This document shows positions 14,530-22,462 of a DNA stretch of 41,594 bases, one piece after another; the stretch's first letter is position 1; each line of letters begins with the position of its first letter. The position numbers and the translations under genes are program-made. Below the pieces are notes generated by a model. It had not been told where the DNA came from. It did no database searches and saw only the letters and a program-made list of their open reading frames with translations. The DNA is from a virus: positions 1-41,594 of the IMG/VR virus record IMGVR_UViG_3300022696_000039. One strand, written 5' to 3'.

Positions 14530-15595
14530 TTTTTGAATCTTCCTCCCATTGTTTTCTCCCATCCTTGACGATTTTGCTCAAGTGAAAAAGAGTCGTCCGG
14601 CCATAGCTCAAGACGTTCGTGCAGAACTCGTTGATCGCCTGGGCGACCGTCATGCTCCTGAAATATTCTTTCAATAAGCCGTGAGCCGAGCAGTCAATTA
14701 TCTTGATTCGGAGTCCGTCGGTCAGGCCCGCCAGCCCCTCCTGATAGTTGTCCAGCTCTGGGTCAAGGCGGTAAACCGTCTGGCCGATCTTCTTGTCAAA
14801 TGACCGCTTTACTCTGTCGTCGTTGTCGTATAAGGTTTTATTCTCTTTCTTCCACCAGCCCCAGACATCCCTGTCGTCCTTCCCGTAGATGTAATCCTGG
14901 CATCTATACTTCCAGCCGTCGCCCCGCTTCTGGTAGCACAAGTCCATGCCAGCCGTCATGATCGGATTGCATCCCATCTTGTAGGCCAGCATTATTCCCA
15001 TGTTCCCGACGGTTCCGATAGAGGGAATGTCTCCGAGATGGGGATAGATGTAATGCAAAAGACGTTCGCTGAATACGTCCTTGGTATGCCATTGATTGAA
15101 AAACATCAGAGGCCCAGGCCAGGTCTTAATCGTGTCAGGATGGGTACAGGAGTTGGCAATCATCGGAATCTCCCTGGCTTCGGGAGGGAGATGACTCCAA
15201 AGGGTCTGCTGATCTTTCTGGCAGTCAAAGGAGATCACGATGTCAGGCTTGATTCCCTTGGCAAGAAGGGGCCGGAGAGAAGCGTCTGTGGCAATAATGA
15301 TTGCTCGGCCAAACGCCTCCCGCAGGGTCAAAATATTGTCATCAAGGCTGGGGCCAATCCCCACAACAAACGCTGGGATGTTTGCTCCGGCTCCCTCTAA
15401 AAAGCGAACCCCATCCGATCTTGAAATGACCGGATAGTTCTGCGCCGAATGTTTGGCCCAACGTAGAAGCCATGTGTCTTGGGCCTTCTCTGACATCGAA
15501 GCCGACTTGTCGCTTTTGATTGTTCGGATTCCCTTCTTGATCTGGACTCCGGCTTTCTCAAGCTCTTTAACCTGCAATTCCAATGGAGTTGGCAT
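14513..15595 (-). CDS. DUF115/MptE-like protein (Maf flagellin glycosyltransferase-like)
   Basis: 360 residues. Motif GIGPSLDDNI (79-88) is the nucleotide-sugar glycine loop of the DUF115 / MAF_flag10 family. DIVISFDCQ near 119-126 and GNMGIMLAYKMGCNPIMTAGMDL (~197-219) match its conserved C-terminal part. This family includes flagellin-glycosylating Maf proteins and the archaeal MptE enzyme, so a transferase acting on virion protein is plausible. It opens the sugar cassette, directly downstream of the tail tube gene. A 17-base overlap (or 50, depending on start) couples it with the GT4-like gene. Confidence 0.85.
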   Translation of the reverse strand: MPTPLELQVKELEKAGVQIKKGIRTIKSDKSASMSEKAQDTWLLRWAKHSAQNYPVISRSDGVRFLEGAGANIPAFVVGIGPSLDDNILTLREAFGRAIIIATDASLRPLLAKGIKPDIVISFDCQKDQQTLWSHLPPEAREIPMIANSCTHPDTIKTWPGPLMFFNQWHTKDVFSERLLHYIYPHLGDIPSIGTVGNMGIMLAYKMGCNPIMTAGMDLCYQKRGDGWKYRCQDYIYGKDDRDVWGWWKKENKTLYDNDDRVKRSFDKKIGQTVYRLDPELDNYQEGLAGLTDGLRIKIIDCSAHGLLKEYFRSMTVAQAINEFCTNVLSYGRTTLFHLSKIVKDGRKQWEEDSKNGSRY

Positions 15596-15636
15596 AATAG
15601 CTCTGCTCCCTTTTTATATTTTTTGGCTTCTCTTGT

Positions 15637-16410
15637 TTAGGAAGCCCCGTCCTCTTGGATAATCTCAAAGAGATTCTGCCCTTCCGGTTTGGTCGTATCA
15701 ACCAAGGCTTTGAAGCTGACGTTGTGCATGGTGTAATCGCCGGACTCCCGTTCATTGAAGGCCATAGCGAAGTCGGTGTTGGTCATGGCCTTGTAAAGCG
15801 TGATCTGCCAAGTCTTGCCAGCCGAATCCAAATGCGTATAGTCGAGCCGGAATGTGTTTGGGGTTTTGGTCTCTCCACCCGTCACAACCGCTTTGGCTCC
15901 CGCATCGGAGAAGTCGTATTCGACAGCCACATAGTCGCCGTCGCCGATAGACCCCGCACCTTCACGGCCAATGGCGAAAGGCGTTCCGCTTACACGGTAG
16001 TCTGTCCCAGAGGTGTAAGAAGTCTCCCTGTCCATCGAGGTTACTTTCAGCGTCCCGTAGGTCATCGACTCGGTTAAGGACGTTGCGTCGGTTCCGGTGA
16101 GCTTAACGATCTCCCGTTTGCGGATGGCTTTGGCTTCTGACTTGATGGCTTCATCAATGCCGAAGGCCCGTCTTAATTGTTCCACTTTGAGATCACAGAC
16201 TTCCGCAGTAAGAATGACCTCCTCGGAAGTGACCTCCCCTTTAATATCAGCCGTGTTGTTGCCTGGCCGTTGGTAGGCATAGTTCCTGGTGTATGCGAAA
16301 TTGACTGCGCCTTTGAGGTTGCCCACAAAAACATCGTCAATATACAAGTCGCCAATTCCCAGCAACAGTCGGCTTGGCTTTGCGTATGCGTTTTGGTTAT
16401 ATCCTGACAT
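15637..16410 (-). CDS. Major tail (tube) protein
   Basis: 257 residues in the tail-tube position between the tail terminator and the tail chaperone. The start MSGYNQNAYAKPSRLLLGIG is followed by DLYIDDVFVGNLKGAVNF and GEVTSEEVILTAEVCDLKVEQLRRAFG, then long beta strands with Gly/Thr/Ser turns: FRLDYTHLDSAGKTWQITLYKA near the end. It ends with EIIQEDGAS. The pattern fits tube subunits of long non-contractile tails; no sheath gene is present. Confidence 0.85.
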   Translation of the reverse strand: MSGYNQNAYAKPSRLLLGIGDLYIDDVFVGNLKGAVNFAYTRNYAYQRPGNNTADIKGEVTSEEVILTAEVCDLKVEQLRRAFGIDEAIKSEAKAIRKREIVKLTGTDATSLTESMTYGTLKVTSMDRETSYTSGTDYRVSGTPFAIGREGAGSIGDGDYVAVEYDFSDAGAKAVVTGGETKTPNTFRLDYTHLDSAGKTWQITLYKAMTNTDFAMAFNERESGDYTMHNVSFKALVDTTKPEGQNLFEIIQEDGAS

Positions 16411-16427
16411 GGTTTATATCCTCCTCT

Positions 16428-16853
16428 CTAAATAGGGGCTTGAGCCTTCGGAATGACAAAGAAGCGAAAGCGAATATCTTTTCTCGACACCTCTCTCACC
16501 TCGTCATATTCATCCGGCCCTTCCCAATCGAACACAGAACGGACGGCCCCTAACTCCGTTAATCCTGTGGTCGAAAAATTGTATCCGTCAAAAAGTCTTT
16601 TCATCCGGCTCATGATGTCCACATACTGGTTCGACCAGATGCCGAACTCGTAAGTGTATTCCCAAGTCTGCGCCCAGTCGCCCGTCACCGTCCCAGGGAT
16701 TCCGACCATCTGGTAATAGCGGAGCTGTGGGCTGTTGTTGTCAGCCTGGAGCTGGAAGCCGTAGCCGATGCGGGCTGTCTCGCTGTTGAAATAGTTTAAG
16801 AGAGTTGCATCACCGATCAGCCGTTGGTATATCAGTTCGTCGCACTCTTTCAT
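16428..16853 (-). CDS. Tail terminator-like protein (141 aa)
   Basis: The sequence has a mixed alpha/beta pattern with an N-terminal helix (DELIYQRLIGDATLLNYF) followed by QMVGIPGTVTGDWAQTWEYTYEFGIWS and RMKRLFDGYNF, then DIRFRFFVIP. This corresponds to the DUF3168/tail terminator type: a helical start, antiparallel strands, and a long helix between strands. Position is immediately before the tail tube gene and after the gp10-like gene. It caps the tail tube and joins it to the head in related phages. Confidence 0.72.
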   Translation of the reverse strand: MKECDELIYQRLIGDATLLNYFNSETARIGYGFQLQADNNSPQLRYYQMVGIPGTVTGDWAQTWEYTYEFGIWSNQYVDIMSRMKRLFDGYNFSTTGLTELGAVRSVFDWEGPDEYDEVREVSRKDIRFRFFVIPKAQAPI

Positions 16854-17188
16854 CGCAAGGCCTTCTTAACGAGTTTGTGAAAATAGGATTCATTCGCTTT
16901 CAAGGCTGGCCCCAAGTAAGCGAACCGACCATTCCACCGCCTCTCCACATATTCGGCGTATTCTGTGTTGGCTGTGACCAGACCCGTGATATCGTTTGTG
17001 TTCACTTCGAGCTTCCCAGAGCTTATACTTTTGGTTAAGTTCTGCGACTTGTCATCGTAGGGATGCGTTTTCTTCGCATACCGAGCCACGACATCCATCG
17101 TCATCCGAACAGCCTTGGCAACTCTGTCGATGCGAGTCCGATCAAACTTTTTTAAATTGATGACAACCGCTTCAACATTTTTCGCCAT
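16850..17188 (-). CDS. HK97 gp10-like head-tail/tail-completion protein
   Basis: 112 residues. The features of the HK97 gp10-like family are visible: a basic helical start (VVINLKKFDRTRIDRVAKAVRMTMDVVARYAKK), an H-P-Y-D-D turn, TANTEYAEYVE (residues ~71-82), and PALKANESYFHKLVKKAL at the end. In related phages this protein sits at the neck where tail and head meet. It overlaps the terminator gene by 4 bases. Confidence 0.85.
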   Translation of the reverse strand: MAKNVEAVVINLKKFDRTRIDRVAKAVRMTMDVVARYAKKTHPYDDKSQNLTKSISSGKLEVNTNDITGLVTANTEYAEYVERRWNGRFAYLGPALKANESYFHKLVKKALR

Positions 17189-17189
17189 A

Positions 17190-17555
17190 TTAGCCCCGCT
17201 TCCCTTGCTTAAGCTCGGAGAATTGATGCGACTCTTTTAGGTGGCTTCGGATAACGTCATATTCCAAAGTCTCACCGCTTGGAAGAACCCGATCTTTGGC
17301 TTGCATCCGATACCCTGACCAATACTGAAAGCAGAGGTGGGTGGTCTCGGCATCCAGGTCGGCATCCTTCACATCCGAGAAACCGCCGACAGGCTGTATC
17401 CACATGGTCTCTGTATCCTGCTCGACAAAGCTCCCAGACAATCTCCCACCCGTCACCACAGAAGAAACGTAACGTCTTATCGAGGTGTTTTTACCCCATT
17501 CTTGAATGAGCAGTTTGACTTCCTCTTTCATCCCTGGGAGAAATGGGCTGGCCAT
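17190..17555 (-). CDS. Putative head closure/stopper protein (121 aa)
   Basis: A small beta-rich protein: TSIRRYVSSVVTGGRLSGSF, TETMWIQPVGGF and LPSGETLEYDVIRS. It lies between the candidate adaptor and the gp10-like gene, where stopper (head closure) proteins occur. Assignment is by position and strand pattern; no sharp motif is present. The start overlaps the upstream stop by one base. Confidence 0.6.
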   Translation of the reverse strand: MASPFLPGMKEEVKLLIQEWGKNTSIRRYVSSVVTGGRLSGSFVEQDTETMWIQPVGGFSDVKDADLDAETTHLCFQYWSGYRMQAKDRVLPSGETLEYDVIRSHLKESHQFSELKQGKRG

Positions 17556-17821
17556 TAGTAGGGTTCCTCGTTGTGGTATTCTGTGGCATCCCGCCCGAAC
17601 ATATCAATCCGGTCATTGGTCGTGTTGATAACTTCGGCTGGTATGCCCTTGAGCTGTTCGATGAGTCTGTCCTGTTGCTCAAAAAGCATTTTCAGATAAG
17701 CCCCGTGGCTCATCCGAACCTGCCCGACCTGCCAGTCTGGTCGTGGATTGGTCAAGGCCGAAGTGATAGCTGATTGAACTGATGTCAGTTGTGTTTCAAG
17801 TGTTGTGGAATCGTATGCCAT
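17555..17821 (-). CDS. Putative head-tail connector (gpW-like), 88 aa
   Basis: The sequence begins with a helix (TTLETQLTSVQSAITSALTN), then a short turn and a second helix (SHGAYLKMLFEQQDRLIEQL), the plan of the gpW family of small head-completion proteins. It is the first of the neck cluster between capsid-associated genes and the tail terminator. The C-terminal tail is acidic and unmatched. gpW is a family resemblance only. Confidence 0.55.
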   Translation of the reverse strand: MAYDSTTLETQLTSVQSAITSALTNPRPDWQVGQVRMSHGAYLKMLFEQQDRLIEQLKGIPAEVINTTNDRIDMFGRDATEYHNEEPY

Positions 17822-18040
17822 TTAATCCTCCTTAACAATCTGAGGCCAGAATAGATGGCCCATTAAACATCCAAAGGCGAACGGTATTGATGGATTGCTG
17901 AAAGAAAAACTCAAAATAATTTCAGAGATGGTGTCCCCTTCGGTCGGGTTCCCTGCCATGAATATGTCCCAGATGACAAGTGCGATTGTCACCGTTATTA
18001 ATATCCCGCTTGTTATTTTCTTCGTTCCTATTATCTTCAC
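17822..18040 (-). CDS. Small two-helix membrane protein (72 aa)
   Basis: Two hydrophobic segments, SGILITVTIALVIWDIFMA (11-29) and IPFAFGCLMGHLFWP (52-66), flank a polar loop with an acidic cluster. A conserved-looking ending P.IPF..G...GHLFWP is frequent in phage-encoded small membrane proteins. The start is GTG at 18040, overlapping the upstream stop as GTGA. The hairpin membrane topology suggests a holin-like or channel-like role, but its position among capsid genes is unusual for a holin. Confidence 0.75.
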   Translation of the reverse strand: MKIIGTKKITSGILITVTIALVIWDIFMAGNPTEGDTISEIILSFSFSNPSIPFAFGCLMGHLFWPQIVKED

Positions 18041-18438
18041 GCTTCACCTTTATGGAAGAAATAATTTATAGAAATATCGACGTCATTGGATGTCCCGACG
18101 CTGTGGTAAATTACACGCATATAGCAACCATTCGGAACATTACCAGCATAAGGCGACTCCAAAGAAAACCGCGTTGTCGATGGGTCGAGATACCACTTCG
18201 CTAAGTATTGCGTCAGCACGGTGTTGGCCCCCATCCCAAGGACATTGTCGATGTCGATTACTTGGCATTCGACGTAATCACCAAAGACAGCATTTGCCTG
18301 TATAAACTCGGCACCGTTGACATAAATAAAATCTTGATCCACTTTAAAATCAATGTTCGTCGTTGTGTTCTTCGTTGCCGTGGATGATACCCCGTCGCCT
18401 TTGAAAACGTAGTCCTTGTCGTTAAAATTCACGTACAT
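18037..18438 (-). CDS. Virion-associated beta-rich protein (133 aa)
   Basis: The start at 18438 (MYVNFNDKDY) is used; an earlier in-frame start would bring in a Gly run that overlaps the upstream gene. TAATG overlap couples it to the preceding gene. It is beta-rich, with DFIYVNGAEFIQANAVFGDYVECQV and RFSLESPYAGNVPNGCYM, and no catalytic motif. It belongs to a group of small genes between the capsid protein and the neck genes that look like decoration or head-fibre proteins. Confidence 0.65.
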   Translation of the reverse strand: MYVNFNDKDYVFKGDGVSSTATKNTTTNIDFKVDQDFIYVNGAEFIQANAVFGDYVECQVIDIDNVLGMGANTVLTQYLAKWYLDPSTTRFSLESPYAGNVPNGCYMRVIYHSVGTSNDVDISINYFFHKGEA

Positions 18439-19127
18439 TAAACCGCCTCCTCCGCCCAAACAATATTCGTGCAAATCAATCGTCCGTTCCCGTCGGCGTC
18501 TCCAGTTACGAGAATGGAATAGCCTGGGTCAAGGATGAACTTTGAATGGAAGTTGTACATATAGGTTCCGCCACTCGCCGGGCCTCCCGTAGCGTAAAAC
18601 GTATACATCCTTGTCCCGTTTGAGGATATATTCGGTTCGTCATAAGAGCTTGCCACCGAAGTCGGAAGCGACGCCCCGACGCGTATAGGAATTGCCGTGT
18701 TGGTCGTTCCGTTAGATGTTATCGTTGGCGATTTATAAATCCTTAATGTCGATTCACCGTTCCCGACATCAACGCAGGAGAACTGGAGATCTTGGAAGAG
18801 AAGTTTATATCCGCTCCCGACCGGATTGGTTATTAGCGCGAGAGGTTCTTCCGATGAACCGAGAGTGATTTCTGAGTTGTAAACAAAAAGACGGTCGTTT
18901 GCCCCCGCCGCTTCCGCTCTTGTTTGAACGTCAAGGATAGATTGGTTGCTTGCGATAACAACTGGGACCGAAGAGGCCATAACTTTCTGGCCCTTCAGAA
19001 CAGCCCCGGCGTCATCTCTCAATAACAAATACGCCGACCCGTACTGATCGACGTGCATCTCATAGTCGTTGTTGTCCGGATCAACGACGGTGAATTCGCC
19101 CTTATCCTTGTTTGGTAGATCGGCCAT
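18438..19127 (-). CDS. Virion structural protein, decoration-like (229 aa)
   Basis: A Gly/Ser/Thr-rich beta protein starting MADLPNKDKGEFTV. Blocks include SAYLLLRDDAGAVLKGQKV, VVIASNQSILDVQTRAEAAGA and LQFSCVDVGNGESTLRIY, typical of virion surface proteins that recur in phages with head fibres. No membrane or catalytic element. It overlaps the preceding small gene by 26 bases and its own downstream neighbour by one. Confidence 0.65.
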   Translation of the reverse strand: MADLPNKDKGEFTVVDPDNNDYEMHVDQYGSAYLLLRDDAGAVLKGQKVMASSVPVVIASNQSILDVQTRAEAAGANDRLFVYNSEITLGSSEEPLALITNPVGSGYKLLFQDLQFSCVDVGNGESTLRIYKSPTITSNGTTNTAIPIRVGASLPTSVASSYDEPNISSNGTRMYTFYATGGPASGGTYMYNFHSKFILDPGYSILVTGDADGNGRLICTNIVWAEEAV

Positions 19128-19383
19128 CTTTTACCTCTGGATTCAGATGTAAATAAATCGTATTCGCCAGGAATGAAAGATTCTTGTTCATGGTTGCCAA
19201 TATCTTAATGATTGCCACCATCTCATTCCCAGATTGAGAAGGAATCAGCTTGAACATATCCGATGTGTCCTTAAGCTCCTCCTGAACTTTTTTCTCTTTA
19301 ACTGATTTGGTCTTACCCTCTTTGGAGTCGTTCTCCTTAACGGGGTTTGCTGGGGCTGTGCCCTCTTTGTTTAAGTCAGCCAT
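19102..19383 (-). CDS. Small charged protein (93 aa)
   Basis: Start at 19383 (MADLNKEG) is set by AAAGGAGATATCA just upstream; the longer frame to 19434 is not supported. The first half is Lys/Glu-rich and probably disordered, followed by a helical amphipathic segment (MVAIIKILATMNKNLSFLANTIYLHLN). No motif recognised. It may be a minor capsid or assembly helper within the small structural group. Confidence 0.6.
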   Translation of the reverse strand: MADLNKEGTAPANPVKENDSKEGKTKSVKEKKVQEELKDTSDMFKLIPSQSGNEMVAIIKILATMNKNLSFLANTIYLHLNPEVKDGRSTKQG

Positions 19384-19447
19384 TGATATCTCCTTTTTTA
19401 AGTAAGGGAGGGATGAGGCCCGAGTGAACCCCACCCCTCCCTAAGAA

Positions 19448-20677
19448 TTAAGCTACATCGTTACCGACAATAGTGCTGTATACGTCTTGGCTTGCGCCCT
19501 GCCTATTCGTCCGAATGACTCGGACGGTTCCAGTCGATGTGGCCGGAACCTCAATGGGCGGGTCAAAGAACAACTGACCAAACCCACCTTCTTTGGGCAG
19601 GAAGCCCACGGCGTCGGTCGCCAAAGAGGCCACCGGGCCGGTCTGGATCTCCACCTTCATTCCACCGGAGCTCGCGAAGATCACCGATTTCAGCAGGAAG
19701 GTCGTTCCTGTGACCGTGTAGTCGTGGTTATCGGCGGTATCAGAAGCCAGGGATGCCTGGGTATCATAGTCGTGAACCTCGGTTCCAGAGACACCAGAAG
19801 AAACAACCTGGACATACAAGGGGCTGGCTTCGGAGTTGGCCTCGAGAACGGTGTCATGCGTCCATGTCGCACCAGTCGAGTCAACTCGAATAACCGTCCA
19901 GTCTCCGTCGGCAGGTGTCAGAGTTGTCAACGCATCATCACGTTGAACTCCGGCTCCAACAACTGTGTCCGTTGCTCCGACGGCTGTGTCAATCGCTTTG
20001 CCGAGATTGGTCGCACCAACCCCAGGAATAACACTGATCACATCGACATCGCCGATATCAACCCCAGAGTTAGATGCAAGGATGGCTTGGGCGTTACCGC
20101 TTGCATCAATTCCAAGTCGGTTTGCGTCAGTCGTTGCATCTGTAAGAACTATTAACTGCTTACGATCAAGAGTCATCCGAGCCAAACCGACATCACCTTC
20201 ATCCACGGAATCCGGCGTTGTCTCGTCGGCCAAATAGCCCGATGGAGAAACAGCGTCTGTTCCAATCGTGAAAGCAGAATCGTCTGTCTTGGATGGGAAC
20301 GATGAACCGGAGAGAGCAACATATAATGCCCCTTCAGCGTTTACCTGAAGTGGAGCATAGTCGCCGTCTGCCGATACAAGGCTCGCCAAGGTGTCGTTTC
20401 GCACCGCCAGCATTTCAACACCGACATCTCCAGAAGCATGAACAGCGTCCTCTGCTTTACCGAGATTGGTGGCCCCGGTTCCAGGGACGACGCTCGTTAC
20501 GTCAACGTCGCCGATATCGACGCCGTCGTTCGCGACGCCCTTAATGAGTAGGGCGTTTGTACCCGCGTCAACCGATACGGTGGTTGTTCCGTCTGTTATT
20601 TGTATGTATATGGGATTACTGGACGCGTTGGCGTCTCTGGTAGCCGATACGAGGGTTGGGAAGTGTCCGTCAGCCAT
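19448..20677 (-). CDS. Repetitive virion structural protein (409 aa)
   Basis: A Val/Ala/Thr/Asp-rich protein with an internal duplication: near residues 49-120 and again near 202-272 there are related blocks GVDIGDVDVTSVVPGTGATN and GVDIGDVDVISVIPGVGATN, followed by LGKA.D, a RNDTL/RDDAL motif, and ADGD. The C-terminal ~130 residues are unique, with a TGTVRVIRTNR stretch. It looks like a head fibre or decoration protein made of repeated beta units. Ribosome binding site TTAGGAGG upstream. Confidence 0.7.
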   Translation of the reverse strand: MADGHFPTLVSATRDANASSNPIYIQITDGTTTVSVDAGTNALLIKGVANDGVDIGDVDVTSVVPGTGATNLGKAEDAVHASGDVGVEMLAVRNDTLASLVSADGDYAPLQVNAEGALYVALSGSSFPSKTDDSAFTIGTDAVSPSGYLADETTPDSVDEGDVGLARMTLDRKQLIVLTDATTDANRLGIDASGNAQAILASNSGVDIGDVDVISVIPGVGATNLGKAIDTAVGATDTVVGAGVQRDDALTTLTPADGDWTVIRVDSTGATWTHDTVLEANSEASPLYVQVVSSGVSGTEVHDYDTQASLASDTADNHDYTVTGTTFLLKSVIFASSGGMKVEIQTGPVASLATDAVGFLPKEGGFGQLFFDPPIEVPATSTGTVRVIRTNRQGASQDVYSTIVGNDVA

Positions 20678-20697
20678 TTTTGAGTCCTCCTAAGTTC

Positions 20698-20934
20698 TCA
20701 AGCGTTGATCGCCCGAGATTTAATTAAGTCTGCCTCCAGTTTTTTGACTTCAAGCTCATGCAGTTTGATTTGAGCTTCCAAGTCCAGTATGCGTCCTTTT
20801 TTTAAATCTTCAATATCCTGTCTTTTTCTTGAGATCATGGATTTCTTTTCTTGTATCTGAACGTTGAGCCACATCTCGTTTATCTCTTTTGTGGGCTGTG
20901 CGATAAAGTTTCTTGGAATTGGAAGGTCAGCCAT
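20698..20934 (-). CDS. Small coiled-coil protein (78 aa)
   Basis: After a short N-terminus (MADLPIPRNFIAQ), residues ~25-74 form a continuous helix with a heptad-like pattern rich in K, E, L and I. The start shares MADLP with the decoration-like protein at 18438-19127. It has no cysteine and no membrane segment. Possibly an accessory of the capsid; function unknown. Confidence 0.65.
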   Translation of the reverse strand: MADLPIPRNFIAQPTKEINEMWLNVQIQEKKSMISRKRQDIEDLKKGRILDLEAQIKLHELEVKKLEADLIKSRAINA

Positions 20935-20964
20935 TATAGTCCCCCCATTCAGGCATTGTTCCCA

Positions 20965-21372
20965 TTATTCATACCCCATGATGGTTCCTTCAAAGTCAGG
21001 CGTTTGTCCAGAGACAAAATGTTCAACCTTTAAATCGATCACAGAACCAGAATTAATTTTAAGCGGATTAACAAACGTCCAAACCACATCTCTGTCAGAC
21101 CCGCCACGCCGGACAGCTTGGTCAACCGAATCAACCACAACAAACCATTTGCCGTATTCCATACCAGAGCCGATCAGCTCCGTGATATAGGTGTCAGCAG
21201 AGGCCGTATAAGTTACAACGGTTGTCTTAACATTTGAGGCAACGCTTGAGGCAACAGCCTTAGCCAAGATGGAGGCCGGAGTCGCCACGGTGCTACCACT
21301 TGATGAGACAGTTCCAATGAGCTGGAGCCGTCCGGTAAAAGGATTTAATATTGGTGAAAAGTTGCATCCCAT
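20965..21372 (-). CDS. Hypothetical virion protein (135 aa)
   Basis: Begins MGCNFSPILNPFTGRLQ, followed by a Ser/Ala/Thr-rich strand region (VATPASILAKAVASSVAS) and TYTASADTYITELIGSG, GKWFVVVDSVDQA, VWTFVNPL. A good ribosome binding site (AAGGAG) precedes the ATG at 21372. The beta pattern fits a small structural protein. No family recognised. Confidence 0.6.
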   Translation of the reverse strand: MGCNFSPILNPFTGRLQLIGTVSSSGSTVATPASILAKAVASSVASNVKTTVVTYTASADTYITELIGSGMEYGKWFVVVDSVDQAVRRGGSDRDVVWTFVNPLKINSGSVIDLKVEHFVSGQTPDFEGTIMGYE

Positions 21373-21381
21373 TAAATCTCC

Positions 21382-21636
21382 TTAAGCGGGGAATAGTGTT
21401 CCCCTGTCATCCCAGATTTTTTGCGTCGAGAACTTTACGAATCGAGTCATACATCCGTCGCCGTTATAGTAGAGCTTCCCCATATACCAGTGTGCCCCTG
21501 AAGTCGGGGCATCAATCGAAGGGCAGACTCCAATGTATTGCAATTTGGTGTCTGTCCCGACGGTGGTATAGGCCATCCTCACATCAGAACCCGTCGCCGA
21601 GAACTGTTGTAAGGCCCAAATCTCTACATCGGTCAT
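21382..21636 (-). CDS. Hypothetical protein (84 aa)
   Basis: A short beta-rich protein: DVRMAYTTVGTDTKLQYIGV and SGAHWYMGKLYYNGDG. No domain recognised. It overlaps the upstream gene by 4 bases (ATGA at 21636) and lies in the small structural group, so a minor virion role is likely. Confidence 0.55.
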   Translation of the reverse strand: MTDVEIWALQQFSATGSDVRMAYTTVGTDTKLQYIGVCPSIDAPTSGAHWYMGKLYYNGDGCMTRFVKFSTQKIWDDRGTLFPA

Positions 21637-22007
21637 GCTGGGATTCCCTCAACGCAAACTAAGATCGAATATCCACGGTTCCCTGCGCTTGCCAAATCCA
21701 GGGTCGTAAGTTTCAGGTCGCCCGTTCCGGCTCCCGTTCCCACATCCTCAATCGGATCAACCAACTTGCCAGATCCAGTCAGGACACAAGCATTGGCATC
21801 AACCGCCCGATCAAAAGCCAACAAAGCGTTCAATCCTTCCGTTGACCATTTGATCCAGCAAATTTTAATTCGTGTTGGGGTTCCTGGGAGTCCAGATATA
21901 TCAATCTTCGTGACTCCGGTTTCTGCCGTATCAATCGAGCCGGTCAGCATATAGACAGATCTCGGTTGGGCCTTAACAATTTCTTTGTTTACAAGTGTAT
22001 TCGCCAT
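21633..22007 (-). CDS. Hypothetical virion protein (124 aa)
   Basis: MANTLVNKEIVKAQPRSVYM is followed by TGSIDTAETGVTKIDISGLPG, WIKWSTEGLNALLAFD and SGKLVDPIEDVGTG, then strands ending in CVEGIPA. It is beta-rich and soluble, consistent with a decoration or minor capsid protein, but no family is recognised. It is coupled to the next gene by a four-base overlap. Confidence 0.55.
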   Translation of the reverse strand: MANTLVNKEIVKAQPRSVYMLTGSIDTAETGVTKIDISGLPGTPTRIKICWIKWSTEGLNALLAFDRAVDANACVLTGSGKLVDPIEDVGTGAGTGDLKLTTLDLASAGNRGYSILVCVEGIPA

Positions 22008-22087
22008 TTAAGTCTCCTCTGGATATTCCCCAGCCTGCAAGCCCAAAGCATAAAGCCTCGGAACTCACAGGCCAGGGATAATCCGAA

Positions 22088-22450
22088 TTATTGTCCTCCG
22101 ACCTTAATCCATTGAGTCGGGTTGTCAGTCCCAGAAGCCACATAAAGATCGTAGCTTCCATCGAGGGCTAACTGTCCCAACGCTGTTGGAGTTGTCGTCG
22201 TTAAGCTATACGTTGACGATAGAATGAGATACGGCTGGGTCGAATACGACGTAAACGTCCCAACTGCACCGCTAACATTCGCCAGGGTGGTTTCTCCACC
22301 AACAGTGATGTCGCCCGTAATAGAGGCATCATCACCAACCAACAAGTCACCAGTCGTTTTCAGATCGGTGAATGTGGTGTAAGCTCCGAAGGCAAGGCCG
22401 AAGAATGCAATCACACCGAAAATTCCGGCTAAGATATTTGCTTTCTTCAT
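22088..22450 (-). CDS. Membrane-anchored/exported protein (120 aa)
   Basis: Residues 7-26 (LAGIFGVIAFFGLAFGAYTT) form one hydrophobic segment directly after a MKKA start, giving the appearance of a signal anchor. The rest (GDLLVGDDASITGDITVGGETTLANV) is a beta-repeat pattern seen in virion surface proteins, ending with a small folded tail. The repeat DASITGDITVGGET resembles fibre stalks. It directly follows the capsid gene. A signal anchor on a structural-looking protein is unexpected. Confidence 0.65.
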   Translation of the reverse strand: MKKANILAGIFGVIAFFGLAFGAYTTFTDLKTTGDLLVGDDASITGDITVGGETTLANVSGAVGTFTSYSTQPYLILSSTYSLTTTTPTALGQLALDGSYDLYVASGTDNPTQWIKVGGQ

Positions 22451-22462
22451 TGTATTACCTCC

